64,000 bases of DNA from Modestobacter caceresii (GTDB lineage Bacteria; Actinomycetota; Actinomycetes; Mycobacteriales; Geodermatophilaceae): positions 1 through 64,000 of the forward strand of contig NZ_JPMX01000025.1 in the NCBI RefSeq assembly GCF_000761485.1, in the 5' to 3' direction. Shown here in pieces: positions 35,654-45,533 of this stretch (the first letter of the stretch is position 1; every line of letters starts with the position of its first letter). The translations under genes and the position numbers were made by a program. The notes beneath the pieces are model-generated. The model was not told the origin of the DNA. It did no database searches and worked only from the letters and a program-made list of their open reading frames with translations.

Positions 35654-36709
35654 TCAGCTCCCTCCGCCGGTCGACGCTGTCCACCCAGTGTGCCGGGTGG
35701 GCCGCAACCGGATCTGCACGTCCCCGCCCATGCGGGTGACGTCGGTGACCTGCAGGTGCAGCGCGTCGGTGATCGTGCTGATTCCCAGCCTGCCCACCAT
35801 GGCGGCGCCGGCCCCGAGCAGCGTGGGCGCGACGTGCACCACGGCCTCGTCGACCAGGCCGGCGGCGAGGAAGGCAGCGGCCAGCGTCGGCCCGCCCTCC
35901 AGCAGCACCCGGCGGACGTCGGAGTCGAACAGCTCGGCCAGCAGCGCGGCCGGGGTGGCGGCCCGGCTGACCAGCGTGGGCGCGGCCGCGTCGTGCACCC
36001 GGGCGGTGGTCGGCACCCGGCCGCGGCGGTCCAGCACCACCCGCAGCGGCTGCCGGTCGGCGGTCCGGCCCTCCGCGTCGCGGACGGTGAGCTGCGGGTC
36101 GTCCGCGAGCGCCGTCCCGGACCCGACGAGCACCGCGTCACAGGTGGCTCGCAGCGCGTGCACGGCGGCGCGCGCCTCGGGCCCGGTGATCCAGCGGCTG
36201 GTGCCGTCGGCGGCGGCGACCCGCCCGTCGAGGGTGGTGGCGACCTTCCAGACCACCTGCGGCCGGTGCTCGTGCACCCCGGTCAGCCAGCCGGCCAGCG
36301 CACCCTCGGCGGCGGCGGCCTGCTCGGCACCCAGCTCGACGTCGACCCCGGCCGCGCGCAGCCGGCCGGCGCCGCCGGTGGCCAGCCGGGTCGGCTCGGG
36401 GACGGCGACGACGACCCGCGCGACCCCCGCGGCGATCAGCGCGTCGGCGCACGGCCCGGTGCGGCCGGTGTGCGCGCACGGCTCCAGGGTGACGACGGCG
36501 GTGCCCCCGCGGGCGAGCTCTCCCGCCGAGGCCAGGGCGTGCACCTCGGCGTGCGGGCCACCCGGCGGGGAGGTCGCCCCCTCCCCCACGACGGCACCGG
36601 CGGCGTCCAGCACCACGGCACCGACCGGCGGGTTCGGGCTGGTGGTGCCCAGCACCCGCAGCCCCAGCTCCCGGGCCCGGGTCATCGCCGCCTGCTCGGC
36701 GCCGTTCAC
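35654..36709 (-). CDS. ribD: Bifunctional pyrimidine deaminase/reductase
   Basis: A 351-residue fusion for the second and third riboflavin steps. The N-terminal deaminase has the zinc motif HAEVHAL and [11 protein letters not shown]; the C-terminal reductase (from about residue 145) contains [25 protein letters not shown] and [24 protein letters not shown] 36709 overlaps the rpe stop as GTGA. The [15 protein letters not shown] segment fits the deaminase. It is the second gene of the rpe-rib operon. Confidence 0.96.
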   Translation of the reverse strand: MNGAEQAAMTRARELGLRVLGTTSPNPPVGAVVLDAAGAVVGEGATSPPGGPHAEVHALASAGELARGGTAVVTLEPCAHTGRTGPCADALIAAGVARVVVAVPEPTRLATGGAGRLRAAGVDVELGAEQAAAAEGALAGWLTGVHEHRPQVVWKVATTLDGRVAAADGTSRWITGPEARAAVHALRATCDAVLVGSGTALADDPQLTVRDAEGRTADRQPLRVVLDRRGRVPTTARVHDAAAPTLVSRAATPAALLAELFDSDVRRVLLEGGPTLAAAFLAAGLVDEAVVHVAPTLLGAGAAMVGRLGISTITDALHLQVTDVTRMGGDVQIRLRPTRHTGWTASTGGGS

Positions 36710-37371
36710 CGGGCGCGCGCGGCCTGGGCCCGCAGCGCGGCGATCGCCTGAGCGGGGTCGTCGGCGCCGTAGACGGCCGAGCCCGCGACGAAGACGTCGG
36801 CGCCGGCCTCGGCGGCCTGCTCGATGGTGTCGGCGTTGATGCCGCCGTCGACCTCGAGGAACAGCTGGAGGTGGCCGGCCTCGACCAGCCGCCGGGCCTC
36901 CCGCACCTTCGGCAGCACCTCCGGCATGAACGACTGTCCGCCGAAGCCGGGCTCCACCGTCATCACCAGCAGGGTGTCGAACTCGGGCAGCACGTCGAGG
37001 TAGGCCTCCAGCGGCGTGCCCGGCTTGAGCGCCAGGCCGGCGAGCGCGCCGGCGGCCTTGAGGTCGCGGGCCACGGCACGCGGGTCGGTGCAGGCCTCGG
37101 CGTGCACGGTGACGTTGCGGGCGCCGGCCTCGGCGTAGCCGGGGGCCCACCGCTCCGGGTCCTCGATCATCAGGTGGCAGTCCAGCGGGACCGGGCTGAC
37201 CGCCTGGATCGCCTGCACCACCGGCAGGCCCAGGGTCAGGTTGGGCACGAAGTGGGCGTCCATGACGTCGACGTGCACCCAGTCGGCGTCGGCGATCCGC
37301 TGCACCTCGTCGGCGAGCCGGGCGAAGTCCGCGGACAGCAGACTGGGCGCGATCATGGGTTCCCGGGACAC
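36706..37371 (-). CDS. rpe: Ribulose-phosphate 3-epimerase
   Basis: A 221-residue TIM-barrel enzyme interconverting ribulose 5-phosphate and xylulose 5-phosphate. [31 protein letters not shown] (metal/catalytic Asp and His), [14 protein letters not shown] and LEVDGGIN are all diagnostic. GTG 37371 was chosen; ATG 37356 (giving MIAPSLL) is equally possible. It is the first gene of the operon and gives ribulose 5-phosphate, the RibB substrate. The 196-bp gap to the divergent aldehyde dehydrogenase holds both promoters. Confidence 0.95.
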   Translation of the reverse strand: MSREPMIAPSLLSADFARLADEVQRIADADWVHVDVMDAHFVPNLTLGLPVVQAIQAVSPVPLDCHLMIEDPERWAPGYAEAGARNVTVHAEACTDPRAVARDLKAAGALAGLALKPGTPLEAYLDVLPEFDTLLVMTVEPGFGGQSFMPEVLPKVREARRLVEAGHLQLFLEVDGGINADTIEQAAEAGADVFVAGSAVYGADDPAQAIAALRAQAARAR

Positions 37372-37535
37372 CCGCTGATCGTAGGGGCCACCTCCGCCGG
37401 GCCGGACCGGCGACCGGAGGGCGCTGGCGTCCCCGGGATCGGCCGGACGGCGCTTCGACCGTCGCGTTGTCGATGCCTGGCCCGGGCCGGAGACGTCGAC
37501 AGCGCAGCACTCGACGGGCCGGACCGTCGGACGTG

Positions 37536-37557
37536 TCCGTTGTGCACGTCCGGGTAG
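37536..37557 (+). promoter_or_regulatory. Candidate alternative-sigma promoter of the aldehyde dehydrogenase gene
   Basis: GTGT followed 15 bases later by GGGTAG (37552-37557) resembles the SigB-type GTTT-N15-GGGTAT pattern. The ATG at 37568 is only 10 nt after the -10 and lacks a Shine-Dalgarno, suggesting a leaderless mRNA. Weak, consensus-based. Confidence 0.3.
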
Positions 37558-37567
37558 GCGTTCTGGC

Positions 37568-39046
37568 ATGGCCTCGGACAACTCAGCACCTGCCCGCTAC
37601 GACGGCTTCGACCAGATGCCGATCGCCGGCACCTGGCGCGCCGGCCGGGCCGGGAAGACCGCGACCGACACCAACCCCTACACCGGCGAGACGCTGACCG
37701 AGATCCCGCTGGCCAACGCCGACGACCTCGACGAGGCCTACGCCCGGGCGAAGGAGGCCCAGCGGGACTGGGCCGCCCGGCTGCCCAGCGAGCGCGCCGA
37801 CGTGATGCGCCGCGCCGCCCGGGTCATGGAGGCCCGCAAGGACGAGATCGTCGACTGGCACATCAGGGAGAGCGGTGCTGCCGCCCCGGCCGCCGCGTTC
37901 GAGTACGCGATCACGCTGCGGGACTTCCACGAGGCGTCGTCTTACCCCTACCGCGTCGAGGGCCGGATCCTGCCCGCCGACATCGAGGGCAAGGAGAGCC
38001 GCGTCTACCGGCGTCCGGTCGGCGTGGTCGCGGTCATCAGCCCGTGGAACGTCCCGATGCACCTGTCCAACCGGTCGGTGGCGCCCGCGCTGGCCACCGG
38101 CAACGCCGTCGTCCTCAAGCCCGCCGGTGACACCCCGGTGACCGGTGGGCTGCTGCTGGCCAAGGTCTACGAAGAGGCCGGGCTGCCCGAAGGGCTGCTG
38201 TCGGTGCTGATCGGCTCGGGCAGCGACATCGGCGACGCCATCGTCGCCCACCCGACGCCGCGGGTCGTCTCCTTCACCGGCTCGACACCGGTGGGCAAGG
38301 GGATCGCGGAGAAGGCCGGGCTGAAGAAGCTGTCGTTGGAGCTCGGCGGCAACGGCCCGCTGGTGGTGCTGGACGACGCCGACGTCGGCTACGCGGTGGA
38401 CGCCGCCGTGTTCGGCAAGTTCTTCCACCAGGGCCAGGTCTGCATGATCACCAACCGGATCATCGTGGACGACGCCGTGCACGACGAGTTCGTGGAGCGC
38501 TACGTCGAGCGGGTGCGCGCGCTCAAGGCCGGCGACCCGGCCGAGGAGGACACGGTGATCGGCCCGATCATCAACGCCAAGCAGCTCGAGGGCATCCAGG
38601 AGAAGGTCGCCCAGTCGATCGCCGACGGCGCCCAGCAGCTGCTCGGCGGCGACCCGACCGGCCCGATCGGTTCGGTGCTGCCGCCGCACGTGCTGGTGGG
38701 CAGCAACGACGTCGCCACTGCCCGCCAGGAGGTCTTCGGGCCGGTGGCCACGATCGTCCGGGCGCGGGACGAGGAGGACGCCCTGGCGATCGCCAACGAC
38801 ACCGAGTACGGCCTGTCCAGCGCCGTGTTCACCGAGGACACCCTGCGCGGGGTGCAGTTCGCGCTGCGGGTGGAGGCCGGGATGACCCACGTCAACGACT
38901 CCCCCCTCAACGACGAGAACAACACCGCTTTCGGCGGGGAGAAGGACTCGGGGCTGGGCCGGTTCGGTGGCGACTGGGCGATCGAGGAGTTCACCACCGA
39001 CCACTGGGTGAGCGTCCAGCACACCAAGCGCGAGTTCCCCTTCTGA
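37568..39046 (+). CDS. NAD(P)-dependent aldehyde dehydrogenase
   Basis: A 492-residue [15 protein letters not shown] (oxyanion Asn), [16 protein letters not shown] cofactor loop, general base Glu258 in LELGGNGP and catalytic Cys292 in GQVCMITNR are all present, as is [11 protein letters not shown]. It resembles benzaldehyde/vanillin dehydrogenases, with [30 protein letters not shown] near the C-terminus. It oxidises an aldehyde to its acid; the aldehyde is not defined. The ATG 37568 start has no ribosome-binding site. Stands alone. Confidence 0.92.
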   Translation: MASDNSAPARYDGFDQMPIAGTWRAGRAGKTATDTNPYTGETLTEIPLANADDLDEAYARAKEAQRDWAARLPSERADVMRRAARVMEARKDEIVDWHIRESGAAAPAAAFEYAITLRDFHEASSYPYRVEGRILPADIEGKESRVYRRPVGVVAVISPWNVPMHLSNRSVAPALATGNAVVLKPAGDTPVTGGLLLAKVYEEAGLPEGLLSVLIGSGSDIGDAIVAHPTPRVVSFTGSTPVGKGIAEKAGLKKLSLELGGNGPLVVLDDADVGYAVDAAVFGKFFHQGQVCMITNRIIVDDAVHDEFVERYVERVRALKAGDPAEEDTVIGPIINAKQLEGIQEKVAQSIADGAQQLLGGDPTGPIGSVLPPHVLVGSNDVATARQEVFGPVATIVRARDEEDALAIANDTEYGLSSAVFTEDTLRGVQFALRVEAGMTHVNDSPLNDENNTAFGGEKDSGLGRFGGDWAIEEFTTDHWVSVQHTKREFPF

Positions 39047-39055
39047 GCCGCTCCA

Positions 39056-39080
39056 GCGGGGGCGCCACTCGGCGTCCCGC
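39056..39080 (+). terminator. Possible hairpin after the aldehyde dehydrogenase gene
   Basis: GCGGGGGCGCC (39056-39066) can pair with GGCGTCCCGC (39071-39080) around ACTC, with one bulge and one G-U pair, 9 bp after the stop. Confidence 0.4.
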
Positions 39081-39158
39081 CGGGCCGCCGGGTGACGGCG
39101 ATGAGTTCTGGACCCGCCGACGGTCCTGGCTCCCGTCACCCCGAGGAGAGGTACGCCG

Positions 39159-39512
39159 ATGACCGTCGCACACCTGCTCGCCGTCGTCCCGGTCACCGAC
39201 CTGCACACCGCCACTGCCTGGTACGAGCGGCTGTTCGGGCGCCCTCCGGACAACCGGCCGATGCCGACCCTCGCGGAGTGGCGGGTCACCGACACCGGCT
39301 GGGTCCAGGTGCACGTGGACGCCGACCGTCCCGGCCGGGCGCTGCTCAACCTCGCGGTCGACGATCTGGCTGCCCACCTGGACGAGCTGCGGAGCCGGGG
39401 TCTGTCGCCGGGTGAGGTGCAGACGGCGAGCAAGGGCGTGCAGCTGGCGTCGGTCACCGACCCGGACGGCAACGTGGTGACCCTGATCGGCGGCTTCCGC
39501 GTCGTCTACTGA
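39159..39512 (+). CDS. VOC (glyoxalase/bleomycin-resistance) family protein
   Basis: A 117-residue protein with the paired beta-alpha-beta units of the vicinal oxygen chelate fold: LLAVVPVTDLHTATAWYERLFGRPPD at the start and VDDLAAHLDELRSRGLSPGEV, then VTDPDGNVVTLIGGF with the usual C-terminal metal-ligand-bearing strand. ATG 39159 has GAGGAGAGG seven bases upstream. Could be a lyase, dioxygenase or resistance protein; substrate unknown. It is followed at 12 bp by a convergent gene. Confidence 0.85.
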   Translation: MTVAHLLAVVPVTDLHTATAWYERLFGRPPDNRPMPTLAEWRVTDTGWVQVHVDADRPGRALLNLAVDDLAAHLDELRSRGLSPGEVQTASKGVQLASVTDPDGNVVTLIGGFRVVY

Positions 39513-39524
39513 ACCCCTTCCGGC

Positions 39525-39950
39525 TCAGGGCAGGTCGGGCAACGCCAGCCACTCCGCCCAGCTGAGGTCACGGCCGACGTAGCGGGGTGCCCGCAGCGGC
39601 CAGGCCCGCGCCAGCCAGGCGGGCACGAAGGCGTCCAGCGCGGCCTCCGTGGGGCTGCCGACCAGCCGGTCGACCACCCACCAGGACACCTCGGCGTCCG
39701 CGCCGCTCTGCTTGGCCGGCGGGTCGACGTAGACGCAGCCGAGCAGCTCGGCCTCGTCGGCCGGGAACAGGCCGTACAGGAAGCTCTCGTGCGCGGCGAT
39801 TCCCCGTTCGTGGTGGGCGAGGTCGTCGCGGTCCTGCTCCACCGTCATCGTCGCCGGCGGCCAGCCCCAGGCCGGCCCGTAGACCGACCACAGCCGCTCC
39901 CGTGAGCCCATCACCGCCGGGAAGTCGATCTCGGTGTCGGCGGCGCCCAT
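39525..39950 (-). CDS. GNAT-like acetyltransferase with an in-frame stop in its N-terminus
   Basis: A 141-residue frame with FPAVMGSRERLWSVYGPAWGWPPATMTVEQDRDDLAHHERGI, FLYGLFPADEAELLGCVYVDPP and VSWWVVDRLVG, a pattern of a GNAT-like family. From memory, full-length relatives start about 24 residues earlier. Indeed, 19 codons from GTG 40022 read VPWLPEDFVHPLRADLPTG, then TAG (39965-39963), then HLRPM joins this frame. So a Gln or His codon has become a stop. The gene may now start at ATG 39950 without its first strand, or be inactive. Convergent with the VOC gene. Confidence 0.65.
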   Translation of the reverse strand: MGAADTEIDFPAVMGSRERLWSVYGPAWGWPPATMTVEQDRDDLAHHERGIAAHESFLYGLFPADEAELLGCVYVDPPAKQSGADAEVSWWVVDRLVGSPTEAALDAFVPAWLARAWPLRAPRYVGRDLSWAEWLALPDLP

Positions 39951-40107
39951 CGGCCGCAGGTGCTAACCCGTCGGCAGGTCGGCGCGGAGCGGATGGACGA
40001 AGTCCTCGGGCAGCCACGGCACGGCAGCGGAGGCTAGTGCCGCGGCGGGGTGCCGGTCGAGGGGTTGCCTGGCCGGGGAGCCGCTGGCCACCCGCTACCG
40101 TGCGCCG

Positions 40108-40650
40108 GTGGCCAGGGAGCGCAGCGCAGCGGACGACGCCGTGATCCGGCAGGGCGAGGCCGAACTGCACAGCTGGGACCACCGCCGCCGGCTCGTCGTC
40201 GAGGCCGTCGTCCTGGCGTTCGCCGCGCTCTACGCCTTCCTCGTGCTCGGCCGCGGCGAGGCTCCGGCCGTGGTCTCCTGGGGTTTCCTCGTGCTGGCGG
40301 TGCTGATCCGCACCGCCAGCTGGCACTGGGGCGACCGGGCAGCCCGCATCGACGGCGCCCGGGTGGACTTCGCGCTGCGCCACCACCGGCTGGTCGGCTG
40401 GGCCCGCGCCGACGCGGTCCGGGCGCGGGCCCAGCAGCGGCTGCGCCGGGCCGGCCTGGTCCGCGCCGTCTGGGTCACCGTGTCGGTGGTGTTCGCCGCC
40501 TGCGTCGTCGTACCGCTGGTCGCCGACCCGCCCAGGCCGCAGCTGGCGGTGGTCGCCGGCGTGGCGCTGGTGGCCTCCGGCGTCCAGCTCTGGCTGCACG
40601 AGCGGAGCCTGACCGAGGCACGCCGCTGGCTCGCCGACCCGCCGGCTTGA
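40108..40650 (+). CDS. Hypothetical four-helix membrane protein
   Basis: A 180-residue protein I do not recognise. After a polar start (AADDAVIRQGEAELHSWDHRRRL), helices are LVVEAVVLAFAALYAFLVLG, AVVSWGFLVLAVLIRTAS, AVWVTVSVVFAACVVVPLVA and LAVVAGVALVASGVQLWLH, with a basic loop (ARADAVRARAQQRLRRAGLVR) between 2 and 3. GTG 40108 lies close to the TACCG-rich promoter-like sequence. The 3' end is 3 bp from the convergent rsmB stop. Confidence 0.65.
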   Translation: MARERSAADDAVIRQGEAELHSWDHRRRLVVEAVVLAFAALYAFLVLGRGEAPAVVSWGFLVLAVLIRTASWHWGDRAARIDGARVDFALRHHRLVGWARADAVRARAQQRLRRAGLVRAVWVTVSVVFAACVVVPLVADPPRPQLAVVAGVALVASGVQLWLHERSLTEARRWLADPPA

Positions 40651-40653
40651 GCG

Positions 40654-42069
40654 TCAGCGGGTGCGGCGGAGGAGCGCCATGAACATCGCGTCGGTGCCGT
40701 GCCGGTGCGGCCACAGCTGGGCGTGCTCACCGCGCTCGATGCCGGGCACCTCGGGGAACAGCGGGGCCACGGGGAGCACCTCGACGTCGTCCCGGCCGGC
40801 GACCGCGTCGACCACGGCGACGGTCTCGGCAGCGTGCGGGGAGCAGGTCACGTAGGCGACCACTCCCCCGGGCCGCACCGAGGAGAGTGCGCTGTCCAGC
40901 AGCTGCCGCTGCAGCTCGGCCAGCGGCTCGACGTCGTCGGCCGTGCGCCGCCAGCGCACCTCCGGCCGGCGGCGCAGCGCGCCCAGGCCGGTGCAGGGTG
41001 CGTCCAGCAGGACGCGGTCGAACGACCCGGCCGGCCAGCTCGGCGCCGTGCCGTCGGCGACCAGGACCTCGACGTCGTCCGCACCGGCCAGTGCTCCGCG
41101 CACCAGCTCGGCGCGGTGCTCGCTGCGGTCGGCAGCGGTCAGGTGGACCCCGGCCGGCCGGACGGCCGCCAGCAGCCCCGCCTTGCCCCCGGGGCCCGCG
41201 CACATGTCCAGCCAGCGCGCGTCCGGGCCCTCCAGCGGCGCCCGGACCAGGGCGAGGGTGGCCAGCTGGCTGCCCTCGTCCTGCACCGCGGCCGCGCCGG
41301 AGCGGATTGCGGCCAGCTTGCCGGGGTCACCGCCGTGCAGCCGGACGGCGTGCGGCGACCACGGACCGGGCTCGCCACCGGAGTCAGCGGCCAGTTCGTC
41401 GCGGCCGACGTGCCGGGCGACCAGGTGCACCTCGGGTGCGGCGTCGTCGGCGAGCAGCGCGGCCTCCACCTCGGCGTCGTCGGCCAGCGCCTCCCGCCAC
41501 GCCTCGACGATCCAGCGCGGGTGGTCGGTGGTGAGGGTCAACCGCGCGTCGTCGTCGGCCGGGGCGAGGGCGGCGACCCAGGCGGCCCGGTCACCGCCGG
41601 CGGCGACCTTGCGCAGCACCGCGTTGACCAGCCCGGAGGCGCCGGTGCCGACGATCGCCCGGGTGAGAGCGACCGTGGTGTCCACCGCGGCGTGCGCCGG
41701 CACCCGCAGGTCGATCAGCTGGTAGGCGCCGAGCCGCAGCAGGTCCAGCACCTTGGGATCGAGCTCGGCCAGCGGCCGGGACACCAGCGTGGTCAGGACG
41801 GCGTCCAGCGTGCCGGTGGCGCGCAGCGTGCCGTAGGCCAGCTGGGTGGCGAAGGCGGCGTCCCGGGGCTCGAGCTGCCGCTCGCGCAGCAGCTGGGGCA
41901 GCAGCAGGTTGGCGTAGGCCGCCCGGCTGGAGACGCCGTCCAGCACGTCGTAGGCGGTCAGCCGGGCCCCGTCCAGCGTCGGCCGGTGGCGTCGGGACTG
42001 CGGGCGCTGGTTGCCGGTGCCGGGGTCGTTGCGCCGCTTGTGGCCGGCCCGCTTCTCCGGGCCGGTCAT
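40654..42069 (-). CDS. rsmB: 16S rRNA (cytosine-967 C5) methyltransferase, RsmB/Fmu type
   Basis: A 471-residue enzyme. A Lys/Arg-rich N-terminus precedes the NusB-like RNA-binding domain (about 35-170), as in RsmB/Sun. The methyltransferase domain has the SAM motif [15 protein letters not shown], the motif IV catalytic [20 protein letters not shown] and motif VI Cys in [11 protein letters not shown]. It methylates C5 of 16S rRNA cytosine (C967 in E. coli). ATG 42069 overlaps the fmt stop as ATGA. It is the last gene of the def-fmt-rsmB operon. Confidence 0.94.
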   Translation of the reverse strand: MTGPEKRAGHKRRNDPGTGNQRPQSRRHRPTLDGARLTAYDVLDGVSSRAAYANLLLPQLLRERQLEPRDAAFATQLAYGTLRATGTLDAVLTTLVSRPLAELDPKVLDLLRLGAYQLIDLRVPAHAAVDTTVALTRAIVGTGASGLVNAVLRKVAAGGDRAAWVAALAPADDDARLTLTTDHPRWIVEAWREALADDAEVEAALLADDAAPEVHLVARHVGRDELAADSGGEPGPWSPHAVRLHGGDPGKLAAIRSGAAAVQDEGSQLATLALVRAPLEGPDARWLDMCAGPGGKAGLLAAVRPAGVHLTAADRSEHRAELVRGALAGADDVEVLVADGTAPSWPAGSFDRVLLDAPCTGLGALRRRPEVRWRRTADDVEPLAELQRQLLDSALSSVRPGGVVAYVTCSPHAAETVAVVDAVAGRDDVEVLPVAPLFPEVPGIERGEHAQLWPHRHGTDAMFMALLRRTR

Positions 42070-43007
42070 GCGCCCACCTGCTCACCGAGTCGCTCGCCCG
42101 GTTCCGGGCGCGCACCGCGCGCCCAGTCGACCGCCGGGAGCATCTTCTTGCCGGCCGGTTGCACCGACGTCAGCCGGACGGCACCGCGACCAGTGCCCAC
42201 CAGCACACCGGTCGACCCGATCGACAGCTCCCCGGGTTCGAGGGCCAACGACGAGGACAGCGGCTCGACCGGCGCCAGCCGCAGTCGGTTGCTCCGCCAG
42301 GTCGTCCAGGCCCCCGGCGCCGGCGTCACACCGCGCACCCGCCGGTCGACGACGTGGGCCGGCAGGGTCCAGTCGACCTGGGCGTCCGCGGTCTCGATCC
42401 GCGGGGCCAGGCTGACCCCCTCGGCCGGCTGGGGCTCGGGCCGCAGCGAGCCGTCGGCGAGGCCGTCCAGCGTCGCGACCAGCAGCCGGGCACCGCTGAC
42501 CGCCAGCCGGTCCAGCAGGTCGCCGGCGGTGTCGGTGGCCCCGATCGGCTCGGTGACGACGCCGAAGACCGGGCCGGTGTCCAGCCCGGCCTCCAGCTGG
42601 AAGGTGGCCGCGCCGGTGACCTCGTCGCCGGCCATGATCGCGTGCTGCACCGGCGCCGCGCCGCGCCAGGCGGGCAGCAGCGAGAAGTGCAGGTTCACCC
42701 AGCCGTGCCGCGGGACCTGCAGGGCCGCCGGCGGCACGAGGGCGCCGTAGGCGACGACCGGGGCGCAGTCGACGGCGAGGTCGGCGAGCTGGGACAGGAA
42801 CTCCGGCTCCCGAGGCGAGCGGGGCTGCAGCACCGGGATGCCGGCGGCGTCGGCGCGCTCGGCGACCGGCGACCGGCTGGTGCGCCGGCCGCGGCCGGAC
42901 GGTGCGTCGGGCCGGGTGAGGACGGCGACGACCTCGTGGGCGGAGTCCAGCAGCGCGTCGAGGGCGACGACGGCCGGCGCCGGGGTACCGGCGAACAGGA
43001 GCCTCAG
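42066..43007 (-). CDS. fmt: Methionyl-tRNA formyltransferase (probable CTG start)
   Basis: A 313-residue enzyme formylating initiator Met-t[22 protein letters not shown], the catalytic [23 protein letters not shown] (folate site with Asn-His-Asp) and the C-terminal tRNA domain from about residue 205 are clear. No ATG, GTG or TTG precedes the conserved N-terminus; a CTG at 43007 overlaps the def stop (CTGA) and has AAGGTGAG six bases upstream, so CTG is the probable start. The next conventional start in frame (43079) would overlap def by 75 bp with unlike sequence. Confidence 0.9.
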   Translation of the reverse strand: MRLLFAGTPAPAVVALDALLDSAHEVVAVLTRPDAPSGRGRRTSRSPVAERADAAGIPVLQPRSPREPEFLSQLADLAVDCAPVVAYGALVPPAALQVPRHGWVNLHFSLLPAWRGAAPVQHAIMAGDEVTGAATFQLEAGLDTGPVFGVVTEPIGATDTAGDLLDRLAVSGARLLVATLDGLADGSLRPEPQPAEGVSLAPRIETADAQVDWTLPAHVVDRRVRGVTPAPGAWTTWRSNRLRLAPVEPLSSSLALEPGELSIGSTGVLVGTGRGAVRLTSVQPAGKKMLPAVDWARGARPEPGERLGEQVGA

Positions 43008-43561
43008 TGGGGGCTCACCTTCACCACGGGTGCCGGCACCGGCGACCCGTCGGGCAGCCAGGCCTGCGCGCCCTGCCACTCCGCACCCTGCAGCACGTCC
43101 AGGGCGGCGGCGCGGGCCTCGGCGTCGAGCCGGTCGACGAAGAGCACGCCGTCGAGGTGGTCGGTCTCGTGCTGGATGGCCCGCGCCAGCTTGTGCGAGC
43201 CCTCCACCCGGATCGGCTCGCCGTGCATGTCCCAGCCCGTGGCGGCGACGTACAGGTGCCGACGGCAGTCGAACCGGAAGCCGGGGATGGACAGGCAGCC
43301 CTCGGCGTCCTCCTCGGTCTCCTCGCCCACCGGCGTCACGTCGGGGTTGACCAGGTGGCCGACCTCGCCGTCGACGTACCAGGTGAACACGCGCAGGCCG
43401 ACGCCGATCTGCGGCGCCGCGATGCCGGCGCCGCCGGCCGCGTGCATGGTGTCGGTCAGGTCGGCGACGAGCTGACGCAGTTCGGCGTCGAAGTCGACGA
43501 CGGGGGCGGCCGGGGTGCGGAGCACCGGGTCGCCCATGATCCGGATGGGGGTGACGCTCAC
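43004..43561 (-). CDS. def: Peptide deformylase
   Basis: A 185-residue metallohydrolase removing the formyl group of nascent proteins. All three motifs are visible: [10 protein letters not shown] (Gln51), EGCLSIP (Cys89, metal ligand) and QHETDHLDG (His131, Glu132, His135). A C-terminal extension of about 35 residues ends KVSPH. GTG 43561 gives the usual [15 protein letters not shown] start. It leads the def-fmt-rsmB operon; its TGA is shared with the fmt start region. Confidence 0.96.
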   Translation of the reverse strand: MSVTPIRIMGDPVLRTPAAPVVDFDAELRQLVADLTDTMHAAGGAGIAAPQIGVGLRVFTWYVDGEVGHLVNPDVTPVGEETEEDAEGCLSIPGFRFDCRRHLYVAATGWDMHGEPIRVEGSHKLARAIQHETDHLDGVLFVDRLDAEARAAALDVLQGAEWQGAQAWLPDGSPVPAPVVKVSPH

Positions 43562-43622
43562 CCGACGATCCTAGGTGCCGTGTGCAGCGGCGCCCGCAGG
43601 GTGACCTGGCTACGGTGCAGCA

Positions 43623-44117
43623 ATGGCCTCACTCGCCTCGCACCGCGTCCACGCCGTGATCAGCACCCTCGTCGACGGCCTGACGGTCGGCGGTGCCGAG
43701 GCGGCCCTCGACCTGCCGCCCCGGTCCGCGGCCCGCGCACGGGTGTACCTGGCGCTGCTGGTCGCGGTCGCCGCCGACACGGTGGCCCACGACCTGCCCT
43801 CGCTGCGGCGCACCTTCCAGGGCATGCCGGTCGAGTCGGCGTCCCCCGCCGACCAGGCGGTCACCCGTCACCAGGCGCTCGCGACGGCCGGCTGGGGGCT
43901 GGCGGCGACGGCCGTGCACGGCCCCGCCGTCGGGGCGCTGCGCCGGCGCGGCCACGCGCGCCCGCACCTGCTGGTCGGGATCGTGGCCGGGGTGGGCACC
44001 GCCGCCACGACGCTCCCGGTGCGCTGGCGCCGGGCCACCGAGCGGGCCATCGAGGACATGGCCGCCGCCCAGCTGGACGCCGAGCTGGCGCAGCTGCTGG
44101 ACCAGCCGATCGACTGA
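43623..44117 (+). CDS. Hypothetical protein with two hydrophobic segments
   Basis: A 164-residue protein not recognised. Segments [20 protein letters not shown] and [24 protein letters not shown] are hydrophobic and could be membrane helices, and a long central helix-rich part ([33 protein letters not shown]) lies between. The C-terminus is amphipathic and acidic ([21 protein letters not shown]). ATG 43623 is 61 bp from divergent def. Not part of an obvious operon. Confidence 0.65.
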   Translation: MASLASHRVHAVISTLVDGLTVGGAEAALDLPPRSAARARVYLALLVAVAADTVAHDLPSLRRTFQGMPVESASPADQAVTRHQALATAGWGLAATAVHGPAVGALRRRGHARPHLLVGIVAGVGTAATTLPVRWRRATERAIEDMAAAQLDAELAQLLDQPID

Positions 44118-44150
44118 CCACCCGGTGGCCCGGGCAGCGGGTGCAGGGGA

Positions 44151-44942
44151 TCAGGCGGGGACGGAGAGCTCCTGCAGCCAGGCCTGCCAGGCCGGTTGCT
44201 CGCGCCGCACGTGGTCCGCGGCGTCGGCGGAGAACAGGTACGCCCGCACCCCCGCCAACGCCGTGCCGTTCCCCTCGCCGTACGTGAAGACGCTGAGCAT
44301 CCCGGGAACCGGTGCGGTGAGCCGGACCAGCGCCTGCCGCTCGCCGACCCGCTCGACCGTGCCGGTGGCGCCGCGCACCTCGACCGTCGCGCCTTCCTCG
44401 CCCAGGCCGAGCGCGTCGCGCAGGGTCGACCAGAGCGCTCCCGCGTCGCCGGGGTGGACGGCGGCGGCCTCCAGCTGCGTGGCCTCCTGGCCGGGGAAGT
44501 GCGCCAGGTAGAGGCGCAGGTTGTCGAAGAAGGGCCGCCAGCTCGAACCCATGTCCTCCCACCACTCCGACTCCCAGGCGGCGCCGGTCCCGAAGCCGCT
44601 GCTGGTGACCCGCACGACGCAGGTGCCGCCGGACCGTGCCTCGACGAGGAACTCCGACGTCAGCGGGCTCAGCGCGTCCGGGTCCTTGCCCATGAGGGCG
44701 GCCCAGTCCTCTTCGTAGGCGATGCGGCGCGGCGGGTCCCAGCCGGTGACCCGGCCGTCCGAGCCCATCTCGGGGCCCATGGAGAAGTGCAGGGTGCCGC
44801 CCTCGCGCTCCTCCATCTCGGTCGGCAGGAACCAGGCGCTCATGCCCCGGGCGGTCGCGACGGCCTGCCAGACCCGTTCCGGGCTGCCCGGGACCTCGAC
44901 GCTGAACTCCAGGCGGTACGGGACGTCCGTGGTCGTGCTCAT
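44151..44942 (-). CDS. SRPBCC/AHSA1-type protein
   Basis: A 263-residue protein with an N-terminal AHSA1-like START domain (LEFSVEVPGSPERVWQAVATARGMSAWFLPTEMEEREGG; PRRIAYEEDW; SSWRPFFDNLRLYLAHFPG) and a C-terminal second domain of about 100 residues that may be another SRPBCC-like or unrelated fold (TVERVGERQALVRLTAPVPGMLSVFTYG). ATG 44942 overlaps the stop of the upstream helix-turn-helix regulator (ATGA). ArsR-type regulator/AHSA1 pairs are common in actinobacteria; ligand unknown. Confidence 0.82.
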   Translation of the reverse strand: MSTTTDVPYRLEFSVEVPGSPERVWQAVATARGMSAWFLPTEMEEREGGTLHFSMGPEMGSDGRVTGWDPPRRIAYEEDWAALMGKDPDALSPLTSEFLVEARSGGTCVVRVTSSGFGTGAAWESEWWEDMGSSWRPFFDNLRLYLAHFPGQEATQLEAAAVHPGDAGALWSTLRDALGLGEEGATVEVRGATGTVERVGERQALVRLTAPVPGMLSVFTYGEGNGTALAGVRAYLFSADAADHVRREQPAWQAWLQELSVPA

Positions 44943-45517
44943 GTTCTCTCCTCGGGAACGGGGTGGGCGGCGACGACGAGCCGGTGCGGGCGCCCGTCGT
45001 CGTGGTGGTAACGAGCGGCCAGGTCGAGCACCGCCGCGGTCAGGTCGTCGGCGAAGGCAGCCCGGTCGGCGGCCGACCGGAAGCCGATCTCCGTATCGAT
45101 GGTCAGCGTCGGCAGGCGCGTGCCGGACGCGCCGGCCCGGCGCGCCAGGGCGCCGACCTCGCGCACCAGCCGGCCGGCCAGCGCGACGAGGTAGCCCGCC
45201 GACAGGTGGTCGGCGTTGGCGTCCGGATCGGCCGCGGACGCGCTGACGGCCGCCGGCGACACGACGTACGACGCCGCCGACGCCTGCAGCACCCGCTCGG
45301 TGATGCCCCCGTGCCGGCGCTCCTCGGACAGCCTCACCAGGCCGTGCGCCTCGAGCGCCTTGAGGTGGTAGTTCACCTTCTGGCGCGCGATGCCGACCCG
45401 GGCGGCGAGCCCGGCGGCGGAGGCCGGGACGGCCAGCTCGCCGAGCAGCTGGGCCCGGACCGGGTCCAGCGCGGTGGCCGCCGCCTCCGCGTCCTCGATG
45501 ACCTCGACGTCCTGCAT
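44939..45517 (-). CDS. ArsR-like winged-helix regulator
   Basis: A 192-residue regulator. The DNA-binding part is ATALDPVRAQLLGELAVPASAAGLAARVGIARQKVNYHLKALEAHGLVRLSEERRHGGITERVLQA (about residues 15-80). The rest (about 110 residues, ending AARYHHDDGRPHRLVVAAHP) may bind a ligand. It lacks the cysteine motifs of metal sensors. ATG 45517 follows GGTGA. The stop overlaps the SRPBCC gene start, giving a two-gene unit. A TGACA/TGTCA inverted repeat upstream is a candidate site. Confidence 0.85.
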   Translation of the reverse strand: MQDVEVIEDAEAAATALDPVRAQLLGELAVPASAAGLAARVGIARQKVNYHLKALEAHGLVRLSEERRHGGITERVLQASAASYVVSPAAVSASAADPDANADHLSAGYLVALAGRLVREVGALARRAGASGTRLPTLTIDTEIGFRSAADRAAFADDLTAAVLDLAARYHHDDGRPHRLVVAAHPVPEERT

Positions 45518-45533
45518 GCCGTCACCGTGCTCC

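Noticed and set aside
37372-37567. FMN riboswitch ahead of the rpe-rib operon
   Set aside because: I looked for the conserved AGGGGC..., GACCGGCGGT and CCGGTGAAATTCCGG-type segments and did not find them.
42066-43079. Conventional start of fmt at 43079
   Set aside because: It would add 24 unlike residues and overlap def by 75 bp; the conserved N-terminus begins at the CTG.
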